64,000 nt of DNA from Microbacterium oryzae. Its GTDB lineage: Bacteria; Actinomycetota; Actinomycetes; Actinomycetales; Microbacteriaceae. Positions 51,342 through 60,017 of the stretch are shown here, piece after piece; positions within the stretch are counted from its first letter, which is position 1, and the number at the start of each line of letters is the position of its first letter. The notes beneath the pieces were generated by a model that was not told the DNA's origin, made no database searches, and was given only the letters and a program-made list of their open reading frames with translations. The stretch spans positions 2,604,001 through 2,668,000 of the forward strand of contig NZ_CP032550.1 in NCBI RefSeq assembly GCF_009735645.1, written 5' to 3'. A program made the position numbers and the translations under genes.

Positions 51342-51701
51342 TCAGCCCCGGGCCGCGGCGAGCTGCGACTCGAGGTGGAACACCTCGGGGAAGTGCTCGG
51401 AGTTCTGATCCGCGCGGCCGTCGAGCGCGACGAAGAACGGAGCCATCGACTCCTCCCACCGCGCGGCGACCTCGGAGGTCGCGAGGTACGCCTGCGAAGC
51501 GGCGTCGTCGTCCGTCTCGTAGAAGCCGACGAGCTCGCCGCCGCCGACGTGGAAGATCGAGTAGTGCCGGCGCCCGGACGCCGCGATCTCCTCGAGCATC
51601 TCCGGCCACACCGGACTGTGCCGCTCGATGTACTCGTCGAGCATCTCCGGCTTCACGCGAAGACGGAAGCAGACGCGCTGCGGGGTGGTGTCGGTGCTCA
51701 T
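51342..51701 (-). CDS. rhaM: L-rhamnose mutarotase
   Basis: This 119-residue small dimeric alpha/beta-barrel enzyme interconverts the alpha and beta anomers of L-rhamnose. Family markers are 'CFRLRVKPEMLDEYIERHSP', the active-site His in this stretch, 'HYSIFHVGGGELVGFYETDD' and the C-terminal 'FPEVFHLE'. The ATG at 51701 is chosen because GAGAGG lies five bases before it; a GTG 15 bp upstream is possible. No other rhamnose gene is in the window, so it is a solitary member of the pathway here. Confidence 0.9.
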   Translation of the reverse strand: MSTDTTPQRVCFRLRVKPEMLDEYIERHSPVWPEMLEEIAASGRRHYSIFHVGGGELVGFYETDDDAASQAYLATSEVAARWEESMAPFFVALDGRADQNSEHFPEVFHLESQLAAARG

Positions 51702-51743
51702 GCGGGCCTCTCTCACAACGAAAGGTCCATCGTACGCACGGCG

Positions 51744-53114
51744 TCAGGGGCGGCCGTCGGCCATCCGCTCGTCGTCCTCGTCCATCCGGATGGCCGTGGT
51801 CTGGGCGACCTGATCGCTGAACTCCTCGGGCGCGACGGTGGGCGTCGCCTGCGTGATGATCTCGAGGGGGCGGGTCTCCTCGAGCGCGACGCCGAAGCGG
51901 TTGCCGCTCTCACGGTGCAGGCGCCCGGATCGGAGGACCCACGCCAGCCCGATGAGGCACGCGACGAGGCCGGCGATGCCGCCGAGCGTGATCGCCGCCC
52001 GCGGACCGAAGGTATCGGCGACCCAGCCCGCGATCGGCGCGCCGATCGGCGTCGAGCCCATGATGACGGCCATGTAGAGCGCGAGCACGCGGCCGCGGAG
52101 CGCCGGATCCGAGTTCGTCTGCACGTACCCGTTCGCGGTGGTGAGCATGGTGACGGTGCCGAACCCGACGAAGACGAGCACGGCGGCGTACGTCCAGTAG
52201 CTCGGCATCATCGCGGAGACGATCGAGGCGACGCCGAAGCCGCCGGCCGCGAACATCACGATGCGCAGCCGCGCGCGCTCCCGACGCGCGGCGAGCAGCG
52301 CGCCGGCGAGCGAGCCGATCGCGAGCACCGAGCTCAGCACGCCGTAGCCGTCGGCCTGCCGCCCGAACTCCAGCGCCATCGTCGAGGCGAAGATCGGGAA
52401 GTTCATGCCGAACGCGCCCACGAGGAACACCATCGCGAATGCCACCATCAAGTCGGGCCGGCGCGAGACGTAGCGGAAGCCGTCGGCGAGGCGCGCGGCC
52501 CCCTGCCGCCGCACCCGCGGCACGAGCTCGCGCGTGCGCATGGCGAGAAGCGCGACGATCATCGCGAGGAAGGTCGCGGCGTTGAGGAAGAACACCCAGC
52601 CGCTGCCGACCGCGACGATGAGCACGCCGCCGACGGCGGGGCCGATGAGACGCGCCATGTTGAACGACGCGGAGTTCAGGGCGACCGCGTTCGCCGCGTA
52701 CCGGCGCTCGACGACGTCGGAGACGAACGCCTGACGCGCGGGGCTGTCGAAGGCGTTGGCGATGCCGAAGCCGAGCGCGAACAGCAACATGAGGGGGAGC
52801 GTCATGACCCCGGCGAGCAGCAGCGCGCCCACCGCGAGGGCGAGGAGGAGCAGCGCGGACTGCGTGACGACCAGCAGGCGTCGCCGGTCGAAGCGGTCGG
52901 CGACCCAGCCCGTGACGCTCACGAGCACGAGCGGCGGGCCGAACTGCAGCGCCATCGTTGCGCCCATGGCGGTCGCGTCGTTGTTCGTCAGCTCGGTGAG
53001 CACGACCCAGTCCTGTGCGGTGGACTGCATCCATCCGCCCACGTTGGAGATGAGCGCGCCGAGGAACCAGATGCGGTAGTTGTACGACGCGAAGGATCGG
53101 AACATCGCGTTCAT
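51744..53114 (-). CDS. MFS transporter, EntS/enterobactin-exporter-like
   Basis: This 456-residue protein has 12 predicted helices and MFS motif A 'GWVADRFDRRRLLVV', with 'FDSPARQAFVSDVV' after helix 4, typical of the MFS_3/EntS group of efflux pumps. A 50-residue hydrophilic acidic C-terminal tail follows the last helix. It is coupled to the MarR gene by ATGA (53111-53114), so the regulator most likely controls its own exporter in response to the exported compound. The ligand is unknown. Confidence 0.88.
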   Translation of the reverse strand: MNAMFRSFASYNYRIWFLGALISNVGGWMQSTAQDWVVLTELTNNDATAMGATMALQFGPPLVLVSVTGWVADRFDRRRLLVVTQSALLLLALAVGALLLAGVMTLPLMLLFALGFGIANAFDSPARQAFVSDVVERRYAANAVALNSASFNMARLIGPAVGGVLIVAVGSGWVFFLNAATFLAMIVALLAMRTRELVPRVRRQGAARLADGFRYVSRRPDLMVAFAMVFLVGAFGMNFPIFASTMALEFGRQADGYGVLSSVLAIGSLAGALLAARRERARLRIVMFAAGGFGVASIVSAMMPSYWTYAAVLVFVGFGTVTMLTTANGYVQTNSDPALRGRVLALYMAVIMGSTPIGAPIAGWVADTFGPRAAITLGGIAGLVACLIGLAWVLRSGRLHRESGNRFGVALEETRPLEIITQATPTVAPEEFSDQVAQTTAIRMDEDDERMADGRP

Positions 53115-53551
53115 CGCTCCACCTCCCTCATGATGATCGCGGCGGCTCGCCGCAGGGTCTCCCGGTCGTCGCCGTCGAGCCCCGACAGGACCTTCGACAG
53201 CCACTCGTCGCGTCGGCGGACGGTCTCCTCGACGACGCGACGGCCGCTGTCGGTGATGACGATGTCGACCTTGCGGCGGTCGACGCCGTTCTCGGTGCGG
53301 CTGAGGTGGCCGAGCTCCTCGAGGCAGTTGACGGTGCGGTTCATGGATGGCGCGGTGACGCCCTCGCGCTCGGCCAGCGCCGAGAGGGTGTGCGGCCCGT
53401 GCAGCTTGAGCGCCACCAGCACCGCGAACTGCCCGTCGGTCATGTCCGACACCGCGCGCTGCTGCTTGAGGCGGCGGGACAGGCGGAAGACGGCGGCGCG
53501 CAACTCGGAGGCGTCGGCGGAGAGCTTCGAGGATGCGGATTGCTTAGCCAT
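53111..53551 (-). CDS. MarR-family transcriptional regulator
   Basis: This 146-residue winged-helix regulator has helices with 'LSALAEREGVTAPSMNRTVN' as DNA-recognition element and the wing 'ENGVDRRKVDIVITDSG'. It probably binds the TTAGC/GCTAA palindrome immediately upstream and represses the operon with the MFS pump and perhaps the divergent hydrolase. The ATG at 53551 is preferred; an ATG at 53560 would add three residues but sits inside the candidate operator. Confidence 0.88.
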   Translation of the reverse strand: MAKQSASSKLSADASELRAAVFRLSRRLKQQRAVSDMTDGQFAVLVALKLHGPHTLSALAEREGVTAPSMNRTVNCLEELGHLSRTENGVDRRKVDIVITDSGRRVVEETVRRRDEWLSKVLSGLDGDDRETLRRAAAIIMREVER

Positions 53552-53559
53552 GTGAATCA

Positions 53560-53585
53560 TTAGCCTAGCTCATTAGTAAAGCTAA
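53560..53585. promoter_or_regulatory. Candidate MarR operator, TTAGC-N16-GCTAA
   Basis: A 26-bp imperfect palindrome with perfect 5-bp ends and scattered inner symmetry lies in the 59-bp gap between marR and the divergent hydrolase gene. It contains ATTAG and CTAGCT repeats and is the most AT-rich DNA nearby. Position and symmetry fit a MarR dimer site covering the promoters of both directions. Confidence 0.6.
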
Positions 53586-53598
53586 GGGAAGGGGTGTG

Positions 53599-53604
53599 TA
53601 GGAT
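53599..53604 (+). promoter_or_regulatory. -10 box TAGGAT, leaderless start of hydrolase gene
   Basis: TAGGAT ends exactly six bases before the ATG at 53611, with no ribosome binding site between. The candidate MarR operator covers the expected -35 region. Confidence 0.55.
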
Positions 53605-53610
53605 CGCCGC

Positions 53611-54468
53611 ATGCCGGAGTTCGCCGACGCGCACGGGGTCGTCATCGTCTACGACGTGCACGAGCCCGAGGGCCAGCCGCGGGGCGTGGTGCAGGTGCTG
53701 CACGGCGTCGGCGAGCACGCCGGGCGGTACGCCGCGCTCGCCGCGGCGCTCACCGCCGCCGGCTACGTCGTCTATGCCGACGACCACCGCGGGCACGGCC
53801 GCACCGGCATGCGCCAGCACGGCGACGCGGCGAAGCTCGGCCGGCTCGGCGTGGGCGGCCACCGCGCGGCCGTCGACGCCGTCTGGCAGCTGAGTCAGCG
53901 GATCCGGGCGGAGCGGCCGGGGCTGCCGCTCGTGCTGCTCGGTCACTCGTGGGGGTCCTTCCTCGCGCAGATCCTCTTCGACGCCCACCCTGAGGCGTAC
54001 GACGGCGTCATCCTCGTCGGCTCCTCGCTGCGCTGGCCCGGGTCGCTCAACGCGGGCGATCTCAACGCGCGGTGGAAGGCCGTCGGCGCCACCGGCGTCG
54101 AATGGCTCTCGGTCGACCCGGCCGTGCAGAAGGCGTTCCTCGACGACCCGCTCGCCGTGAACACGCCGCTGCTCAAGCTCTTCGGCCCGGCCGAGGCCGC
54201 CCGGATCTACGGACGCCCACGGCGCGACCTCCGGCAGCGGGCGGGGCGGGACGTGCCGGTCCTCCTGCTCGTCGGGCGCGACGACTCGGTCGGCGGGCCG
54301 CGCGGCGTCCACCGCCTCGCCCGCGCCTATCGCGAGCGCGGGGGGCTGACGGATGTCACCACGCTCGTCTACGACGGACGTCACGAGATCCTCAACGAGC
54401 CCGTGCAGGGGCAGGTGCGCGCGGACATCCGCGCCTGGCTCGACGCGCGCATCCCCGCGCCGTCCTAG
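53611..54468 (+). CDS. Alpha/beta hydrolase, monoglyceride lipase/lysophospholipase-like
   Basis: This 285-residue serine hydrolase has 'VVQVLHGVGEHAGRYAALAA' (oxyanion region), 'DDHRGHGRTG', the nucleophile elbow 'LLGHSWGS', Asp in 'LLVGRDDSVGG' and His in 'YDGRHEILNE', the full Ser-Asp-His triad in the order of PldB/monoacylglycerol lipase. Cytoplasmic, no signal peptide. It is divergent from marR and may be controlled by it. Natural substrate not known. Confidence 0.87.
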   Translation: MPEFADAHGVVIVYDVHEPEGQPRGVVQVLHGVGEHAGRYAALAAALTAAGYVVYADDHRGHGRTGMRQHGDAAKLGRLGVGGHRAAVDAVWQLSQRIRAERPGLPLVLLGHSWGSFLAQILFDAHPEAYDGVILVGSSLRWPGSLNAGDLNARWKAVGATGVEWLSVDPAVQKAFLDDPLAVNTPLLKLFGPAEAARIYGRPRRDLRQRAGRDVPVLLLVGRDDSVGGPRGVHRLARAYRERGGLTDVTTLVYDGRHEILNEPVQGQVRADIRAWLDARIPAPS

Positions 54469-54520
54469 CGCTGCCGTCTCTTCGCCCCCCGCTGTCGGCC
54501 GGCGCGCGGGAGGGACGACG

Positions 54521-54526
54521 TAGGCT
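54521..54526 (+). promoter_or_regulatory. -10 box TAGGCT, leaderless start of lipoate ligase gene
   Basis: TAGGCT is followed by six bases and the GTG at 54533. There is no Shine-Dalgarno between, supporting a leaderless mRNA beginning with GTG. Confidence 0.5.
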
Positions 54527-54532
54527 GGTCGG

Positions 54533-55582
54533 GTGCATGGCGAGTACAAGGTCCCCGGTGGAAAGCTCGTGGTCGTCGACCTCGAGGTCGAGGCCGGGAG
54601 GATCTCGTCGTTCCACCTCGCGGGCGACTTCTTCCTCGAGCCCGACACCGCGCTCGACGACATCAACCGCGCCGTGACCGGCCTGCCCGACACCGCCGAG
54701 GTGTCGACGATCGCCGCCGCGATCCGCGCGCAGCTCCCCGATGGGGTGCAGATGCTCGGCTTCACGCCGGAGGCGGTGGGCACAGCCGTCCGCCGCGCCC
54801 TCGTCACCGCGTCGACGTGGAGCGACTTCGAGTGGGAGGTCATCGACGACCCCGCCGTGTCGCCCATGACGAACCTCGCCCTCGACGAGGTGCTCACCGG
54901 CCGCGTCGGCGACGGGCGCCGCAAGCCGACGCTGCGCATCTGGGAGTGGGATCAGTCCGCCGTCGTCATCGGCTCGTTCCAGTCGTACCGCAACGAGGTC
55001 GACCCGGAGGGGGCGAAGCGGCACGGCTTCCAGGTCGTGCGCCGCATCTCCGGCGGCGGCGCCATGCTCATGGGCGCCGAGCAGATCATCACGTACTCGC
55101 TGTACGTGCCGGCGTCTCTCGTCGCGGGCCTCACGTTCGCCGACTCCTACGCGTTCCTCGACGACTGGGTGCTGCAGGCACTGCGCGAGGTCGGCATCGA
55201 CGCGACCTACCAGCCCCTCAACGACATCGCGAGCCCGTCGGGCAAGATCGGCGGCGCCGCGCAGAAGCGCCTCGCGAACGGCGGCGTGCTGCATCACGCC
55301 ACGCTCTCCTACGACATCGACGGCCAGGTCATGACCGAGGTGCTCCGCATCGGGCGCGAGAAGCTCAGCGACAAGGGCACGACGTCCGCCGCGAAGCGGG
55401 TCGACCCCATCCGCAGCCAGACGGGGATGGCGCGGCGTGAGATCCTCGACCGGTTCATCGCGTCGTTCCAGAGGTTCACGGGCGCCGAGCGCGGCCATGT
55501 GGCGCCGGACGAGCTCGCCGAGGCGGAGGAGCTCGTGCGCACGAAGTTCTCCACCGACGCCTGGCTGCACCGCGTCCCGTGA
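54533..55582 (+). CDS. lplA: Lipoate--protein ligase
   Basis: This 349-residue two-domain ligase activates lipoate with ATP and transfers it to lipoyl domains. The accessory domain is at the N-terminus (about residues 1-85, 'MHGEYKVPGGKLVVVDLEV'), reversed compared with E. coli LplA. The catalytic domain (about 95-330) has 'RIWEWDQSAVVIGSFQSYRN', 'VVRRISGGGAMLMG' (the RRxSGGG lipoyl-AMP motif) and the catalytic Lys in 'ASPSGKIGGAAQKR'. GTG is the only in-frame start near the promoter. The stop overlaps the methyltransferase start (GTGA). Confidence 0.9.
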   Translation: MHGEYKVPGGKLVVVDLEVEAGRISSFHLAGDFFLEPDTALDDINRAVTGLPDTAEVSTIAAAIRAQLPDGVQMLGFTPEAVGTAVRRALVTASTWSDFEWEVIDDPAVSPMTNLALDEVLTGRVGDGRRKPTLRIWEWDQSAVVIGSFQSYRNEVDPEGAKRHGFQVVRRISGGGAMLMGAEQIITYSLYVPASLVAGLTFADSYAFLDDWVLQALREVGIDATYQPLNDIASPSGKIGGAAQKRLANGGVLHHATLSYDIDGQVMTEVLRIGREKLSDKGTTSAAKRVDPIRSQTGMARREILDRFIASFQRFTGAERGHVAPDELAEAEELVRTKFSTDAWLHRVP

Positions 55583-56610
55583 CCTCCGACATCCTCGACG
55601 GCGAGCCGCTCGCGGCGCTCACGCCGGGACGCGGCGCCGTGGCCATCCACTACGGCGACAACCTCGACGTCGCCGCCACCCTGCCCGACGGCGCCTTCAC
55701 GATCGCCTACCTCGACCCGCCGTTCAACACCGGGCGGGGGCGCGAGACCGACGAGAGCCGTCGCGGCTTCTCCGTGCACGTCCCCGACGCGCCGGCGCTG
55801 GAGCCGGAGGAGCCGATGGCGATCGAGCTCGAGGACGGCGCGCTGTTCGGCAGCCCCGACGGCGCCGACATCGCGGCGGTCGACACCCGCGAGGCGGAGA
55901 TCCGCGCGGCGTCGCACACCGGCTTCCATGGGCGCAGCTACGAGCGCGTGCGCGGGGCCCTGCGGTCGTTCGACGATCGGTTCGACGACTACTGGGGCTT
56001 CCTCATGCCGCGCATCGAGGAGGCCTGGCGCCTCCTCGCCGACGACGGCACCCTGTACCTGCACCTGGACTACCGCGAGGCGCACTATGCGAAGGTCATG
56101 CTCGACGCCGTGTTCGGGCGGGACTCGTTCCTCAACGAGCTGATCTGGGCCTACGACTACGGGGCGAAGTCGCGGCGGCGCTGGCCCACCAAGCACGACA
56201 CGATCCTCGTCTACGTCAAGGATCCCGACCGGTACTGGTTCGACTCCGAGGCCGTCGACCGCGAGCCCTACATGGCACCCGGGCTCGTCACGCGTGAGAA
56301 GGCACGGCGCGGGAAGCTGCCCACCGACGTGTGGTGGCACACCATCGTGCCGACGAGCGGCGGCGAGCGCACCGGCTACGCCACGCAGAAGCCCGAGGGC
56401 ATCCTGCGGCGCATCGTGCAGGCGTCGTCGCGCCCCGGCGACCGCGTGCTCGACATGTTCGCCGGCAGCGGGACGACGGGCGCGGTCGCCGCCGCGCTCG
56501 GCCGCGACGCCGTGCTCATCGACGACAACCCCGACGCCATCCGCATTATGGGCGACCGCATCCCCGACGCCCGTGTCGTGCTGCGCCGCTACACGCGCCG
56601 CGCGCCCTGA
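55579..56610 (+). CDS. Orphan N6-adenine-type DNA methyltransferase
   Basis: This 343-residue site-specific methyltransferase has motif IV 'AYLDPPFNTG' near residue 46 and, near the C-terminus (about residue 293), motif I 'MFAGSGTTGAVAAAL' with 'TQKPEGILRRIV' before it. The order IV to I is that of the beta class, to which CcrM belongs. The DPPF form suggests adenine-N6 (or cytosine-N4) methylation. No restriction enzyme is adjacent, so it is either solitary and regulatory or works with a distant partner. GTG start overlaps the lplA stop, implying co-transcription with a metabolic gene. Confidence 0.87.
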   Translation: MTSDILDGEPLAALTPGRGAVAIHYGDNLDVAATLPDGAFTIAYLDPPFNTGRGRETDESRRGFSVHVPDAPALEPEEPMAIELEDGALFGSPDGADIAAVDTREAEIRAASHTGFHGRSYERVRGALRSFDDRFDDYWGFLMPRIEEAWRLLADDGTLYLHLDYREAHYAKVMLDAVFGRDSFLNELIWAYDYGAKSRRRWPTKHDTILVYVKDPDRYWFDSEAVDREPYMAPGLVTREKARRGKLPTDVWWHTIVPTSGGERTGYATQKPEGILRRIVQASSRPGDRVLDMFAGSGTTGAVAAALGRDAVLIDDNPDAIRIMGDRIPDARVVLRRYTRRAP

Positions 56611-56642
56611 CCCGCGCCCCGGAGGCGCGGCCCGTCGCGTGT

Positions 56643-58127
56643 TCAGGCGAGTGGGATGGCCCCGTCGTAGGCGTGCAGGTCCTCTCGCGACGCCGGGCGG
56701 GGATGGGTGAACACGCGCGACGGCGCAGAGCCCGCGGTCCACGGGCTCCAGTCCGCCGCGTGCTCGTGCGCGAACCGCACCGCCGCGCCGTGCACGTCGT
56801 CGGCGAGGTCCTGCGGCGGATCCTCGCCGGCGATCATCTCGACGCCCTCGGCGTCGAGCACGTCGAAGAAGAACGGCACGTCGAGGCAGTGCAGCGACCA
56901 TCCGCGCACGGGAGAGACCCACTCGAACCGATACGCCCACGTCCGCGCACCGGCCGTCGCCGAGCGGACGCGGCCGATCCGCACGACGTGCCGGCGGAAG
57001 AGCGCGTCGGTGACGAAGCGGCCGATCGCGGCGGGAACGCCGCGCTCCCGGCGCAGCTCCGCATTCGCCCGCAGGTACGCGCGACGGCGCTTCCACGGCA
57101 GACCGAGGACGGCGAGCACGAGTCCGGCAGGCAGCCACCGCAGCCACTTCCGGTAGTCGTCGACGATCATCGAGAACTCGTCGTCGGTCGTGCCGAGCAC
57201 GAGAGGCTTGTCGGAGCCCACGCCGTTCGCGAGCGCGCGGACGGTCGGCTCGGGGATGAGGTCGCCATCGACCACGGGGCCGAGGCGGAGCCCGCCCGAC
57301 AGCACGGCCTGCGCGCCGTGCAGGTCGTGCATGCCGATGAGGTCCTGCGCCGCGAGGCGCACCTGCTTCTCGGTGAGGCTGCGCCATCCCGCCACCGTGG
57401 GCTCGACGCCGCCCTCCTGCGCGACCATCCGCCCGAAGCGCTCGGCCTCATCGGGCATGATCGCGCCGATCGTGGCCGACATCGCCCAGGCGCCGGCGAA
57501 GAGGTGCTGCGCTGCGGGCATGCCGAGGAGGGTGACCACCGCGCCCGCGCCGGCCGACTGCCCGGCGATCGTGACCTGCGCGGGATCGCCGCCGAAGCCG
57601 CGGATGTTCCGCTGCACCCACTCGAGCGCCGCCAGCCAGTCCCGCACGCCGCGGTTGCTCGGCGCATCCGCGATCCAGCCGAAGCCGTCGAAGCCGAGTC
57701 GGTACGACGCGGTGACGACGACGACCCCGTCGCGGGCGAACGACCGCCCGTCGTACCAGGGGCTCGCGGGGGAACCCGACACGTACGCGCCGCCGTGGAA
57801 ATAGACGATCACGGGCAGCGCCGCATGCGGGTCGGTCGTCGGGGTGAAGATGTTGACGTTGAGGGTCGACGGCCCCGGCACCGACGGCTCGGGGATCAGC
57901 GTGATGCCGGTGGCGCCGCGCTGCGGGGTCGCGCCCTGCCGAGTCGCGTCGTAAATGTCCTCCCGGTACTCCGGCCGCATCGGCGCCTGAAAGCGGAGGG
58001 CTCCGCGCGGCGGCCGCGCGTACGGGATGCCGAGGAACGTCGCGCACTCGCCGCGCCAGAAGCCGCGCACCCGGCCGGCGTCGGTGAGCACCAGCGGCTG
58101 CTCGACGTGATCGTTCTGCGCTCCCAC
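56643..58127 (-). CDS. Type-B carboxylesterase/lipase
   Basis: This 494-residue esterase has 'FLGIPYARPPRGALRFQAPM' near the start, oxyanion region 'VIVYFHGGAYVSGSPASPWY' and nucleophile 'IAGQSAGAGAVVTLL', all usual in PnbA-like esterases. An acid residue in 'GTTDDEFSMIV' and the C-terminal catalytic His in 'SLHCLDVPFFF' complete the triad. It is cytoplasmic. CATACT lies six bases before the GTG start, so it is probably leaderless. It ends 33 bp from the convergent methyltransferase gene. Confidence 0.88.
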   Translation of the reverse strand: MGAQNDHVEQPLVLTDAGRVRGFWRGECATFLGIPYARPPRGALRFQAPMRPEYREDIYDATRQGATPQRGATGITLIPEPSVPGPSTLNVNIFTPTTDPHAALPVIVYFHGGAYVSGSPASPWYDGRSFARDGVVVVTASYRLGFDGFGWIADAPSNRGVRDWLAALEWVQRNIRGFGGDPAQVTIAGQSAGAGAVVTLLGMPAAQHLFAGAWAMSATIGAIMPDEAERFGRMVAQEGGVEPTVAGWRSLTEKQVRLAAQDLIGMHDLHGAQAVLSGGLRLGPVVDGDLIPEPTVRALANGVGSDKPLVLGTTDDEFSMIVDDYRKWLRWLPAGLVLAVLGLPWKRRRAYLRANAELRRERGVPAAIGRFVTDALFRRHVVRIGRVRSATAGARTWAYRFEWVSPVRGWSLHCLDVPFFFDVLDAEGVEMIAGEDPPQDLADDVHGAAVRFAHEHAADWSPWTAGSAPSRVFTHPRPASREDLHAYDGAIPLA

Positions 58128-58147
58128 GAGACCAGTATGCCGGGCGC

Positions 58148-59872
58148 TCAGAACAGCTGCCGCCAGTTCGCGCGCGCCAGGTCGAGCAGCTCGTCGCCCC
58201 GCCCCGACAGCACCGTGCGGATGGCGTAGAGCGCGAATCCGCCGACCTGGTCGGCCGAGATGGATGGCGGCAGCGAGAGCTCCTGCCGCTCGGTCACGAC
58301 GTCGAGGAGAGCCGGCCCATCATGCGCGAGCAGCTCGGCCACGGCGTCGGGCAGCTGATCCGACCGCTCGACGCGGATGCCCTTGATGCCGAGCGCATTC
58401 GCCACCGCGGCGAAGTCGGGGTTGGCGAGGTCGGTGCCGTACGTGACGAACCCCGCGGCCTTCATCTCCAGCTCGACGAAGTTCAGCGAGGAGTTGTTGA
58501 AGACCACCGTCTTCACCGGCAGCTTGTTCTGCGTGAGCGTGATGAGCTCGCCGAGCATCATGGCGAGTCCGCCGTCTCCGGCGAGGGCGACGACCTGCCG
58601 ATCGCGGTCGGCAGCCTGCGCGCCGATGCCGTGCATGAGCGCGTTCGCCATGGAGCCGTGGCTGAACGAGCCGACGAGTCGGCGTCGACCGTTCATCGTG
58701 AGGTAGCGGCTCGCCCACACGACGGGGGAGCCGACATCGGCGGTGAAGACGGTGTCGTCGCCCGCCGCCTCGTCGATGAGACGGGCGAGGTATTGCGGAT
58801 GGATCGGGTGCGAGCCGCGCCGCGGAACGGCGAGCTCGTCGAGCTTGCGCCGCGTCTTGACGTAGTGATCGCGCGCGTCCTCCAGGTGGCTGCGGGAGCG
58901 GCCATCCGCCAGCCTCGGCAGGAGCGCCGCGGCGGTCGCCTTCACGTCGCCGACGAGGCCGAGGTCGAGCGGATGGCGCCGCCCGAGCTGGGAGCCGCGG
59001 ATGTCGACCTGAATGGTCTTCGCGTGATCGGGGTAGAACTGCGGGTACGGGAAGTCGGTGCCGAGCATGAGGACCGCGTCGGCCGCGTCCATGGCGCGGT
59101 AGCCGGACGCGAAGCCGAGCAGGCCCGTCAGACCCACGTCGTACGGGTTGTCGTACTCGAGGAACTCCTTGCCGCGCAGTGCGTGGACGATGGGAGCTGC
59201 GAGCCGGTCGGCGAGAGCGACCACCTCGTCGTGCGCGCCCTGCGTTCCCGCTCCGGCGAGGATGGTGACCTTCTTCGCTCCGTCGAGGATGCGCACGGCG
59301 CGCGCGAGCTCCTCCTCGCTCGGCACCACGACCGGATGCGTGCGCTCGATGACGGTCACGCGCTCGGAGGCCGCGTCGGCGAGCGCCACGTCGCCCGGGA
59401 TGACGATGACCGCCACGCCGCGCTGCTCGATGGCGGCGCGCATGGCGATCTCGAGGATGCGCGGCATCTGGCTCGGGTCGGCGACGTACTCCACGTACAC
59501 ACTGCACTCGCGGAACAGCTCCTGCGGGTGCGTCTCCTGGAAGTAGTTCGTGCCGATCTCGGAGGTGGGGATGTGGGCGGCGATCGCGAGCACCGGCACA
59601 CGCGAGCGCTGCGCGTCGTAGAGCCCGTTGATGAGGTGGAGGTTGCCGGGGCCGCACGATCCGGCGGCGACGGCGAGCTCGCCGGTGAGGGCGGCGTCGG
59701 CCGCGGCGGCGAAGGCGGCGGACTCCTCGTGGCGCACGTGCACCCACTCGACGGACCCGTCCTTGCGCAGAGCGTCGGTGAAGCCGTTGAGGGAGTCGCC
59801 CGGGATGCCGTACACCCGCTCGACGCCGTTCGCCTTCAGCACCTCGACGATGTTCTCTGCCACGTTGGTCAT
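58148..59872 (-). CDS. poxB: Pyruvate dehydrogenase (quinone) / pyruvate oxidase
   Basis: This 574-residue TPP-dependent enzyme of the PoxB type decarboxylates pyruvate to acetate and passes electrons to the quinone pool. The first domain has the catalytic Glu in 'VRHEESAAFAAAADAALTG', the middle FAD domain follows, and the third has the TPP/Mg motif 'VVALAGDGGLAMMLGEL' ending at the Asn of 'VVFNNSSLNF'. The C-terminal helix expected to bind the membrane is present. The ATG at 59872 follows GGAGG at eight bases; a longer frame exists but has no support. Confidence 0.93.
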   Translation of the reverse strand: MTNVAENIVEVLKANGVERVYGIPGDSLNGFTDALRKDGSVEWVHVRHEESAAFAAAADAALTGELAVAAGSCGPGNLHLINGLYDAQRSRVPVLAIAAHIPTSEIGTNYFQETHPQELFRECSVYVEYVADPSQMPRILEIAMRAAIEQRGVAVIVIPGDVALADAASERVTVIERTHPVVVPSEEELARAVRILDGAKKVTILAGAGTQGAHDEVVALADRLAAPIVHALRGKEFLEYDNPYDVGLTGLLGFASGYRAMDAADAVLMLGTDFPYPQFYPDHAKTIQVDIRGSQLGRRHPLDLGLVGDVKATAAALLPRLADGRSRSHLEDARDHYVKTRRKLDELAVPRRGSHPIHPQYLARLIDEAAGDDTVFTADVGSPVVWASRYLTMNGRRRLVGSFSHGSMANALMHGIGAQAADRDRQVVALAGDGGLAMMLGELITLTQNKLPVKTVVFNNSSLNFVELEMKAAGFVTYGTDLANPDFAAVANALGIKGIRVERSDQLPDAVAELLAHDGPALLDVVTERQELSLPPSISADQVGGFALYAIRTVLSGRGDELLDLARANWRQLF

Positions 59873-59957
59873 GGGCCCTGCCTCCGCTCGCGTCTGCTCC
59901 GTCGCCATCGACGTTACGCCCGATCCCGGACGTCGGGGCCGACGCGCACTGATCCTC

Positions 59958-59986
59958 TTGACGCGGCACGCGGCGAGGACGATCAT
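59958..59986 (+). promoter_or_regulatory. Candidate promoter of the MFS gene at 60018
   Basis: TTGACG (59958-59963) and GATCAT (59981-59986) are spaced by 17 bp in the 145-bp region divergent from poxB. The -10 is weak (4 of 6). Confidence 0.35.
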
Positions 59987-60017
59987 CCACACGACGGCGT
60001 GCGACGACGGGACGATC

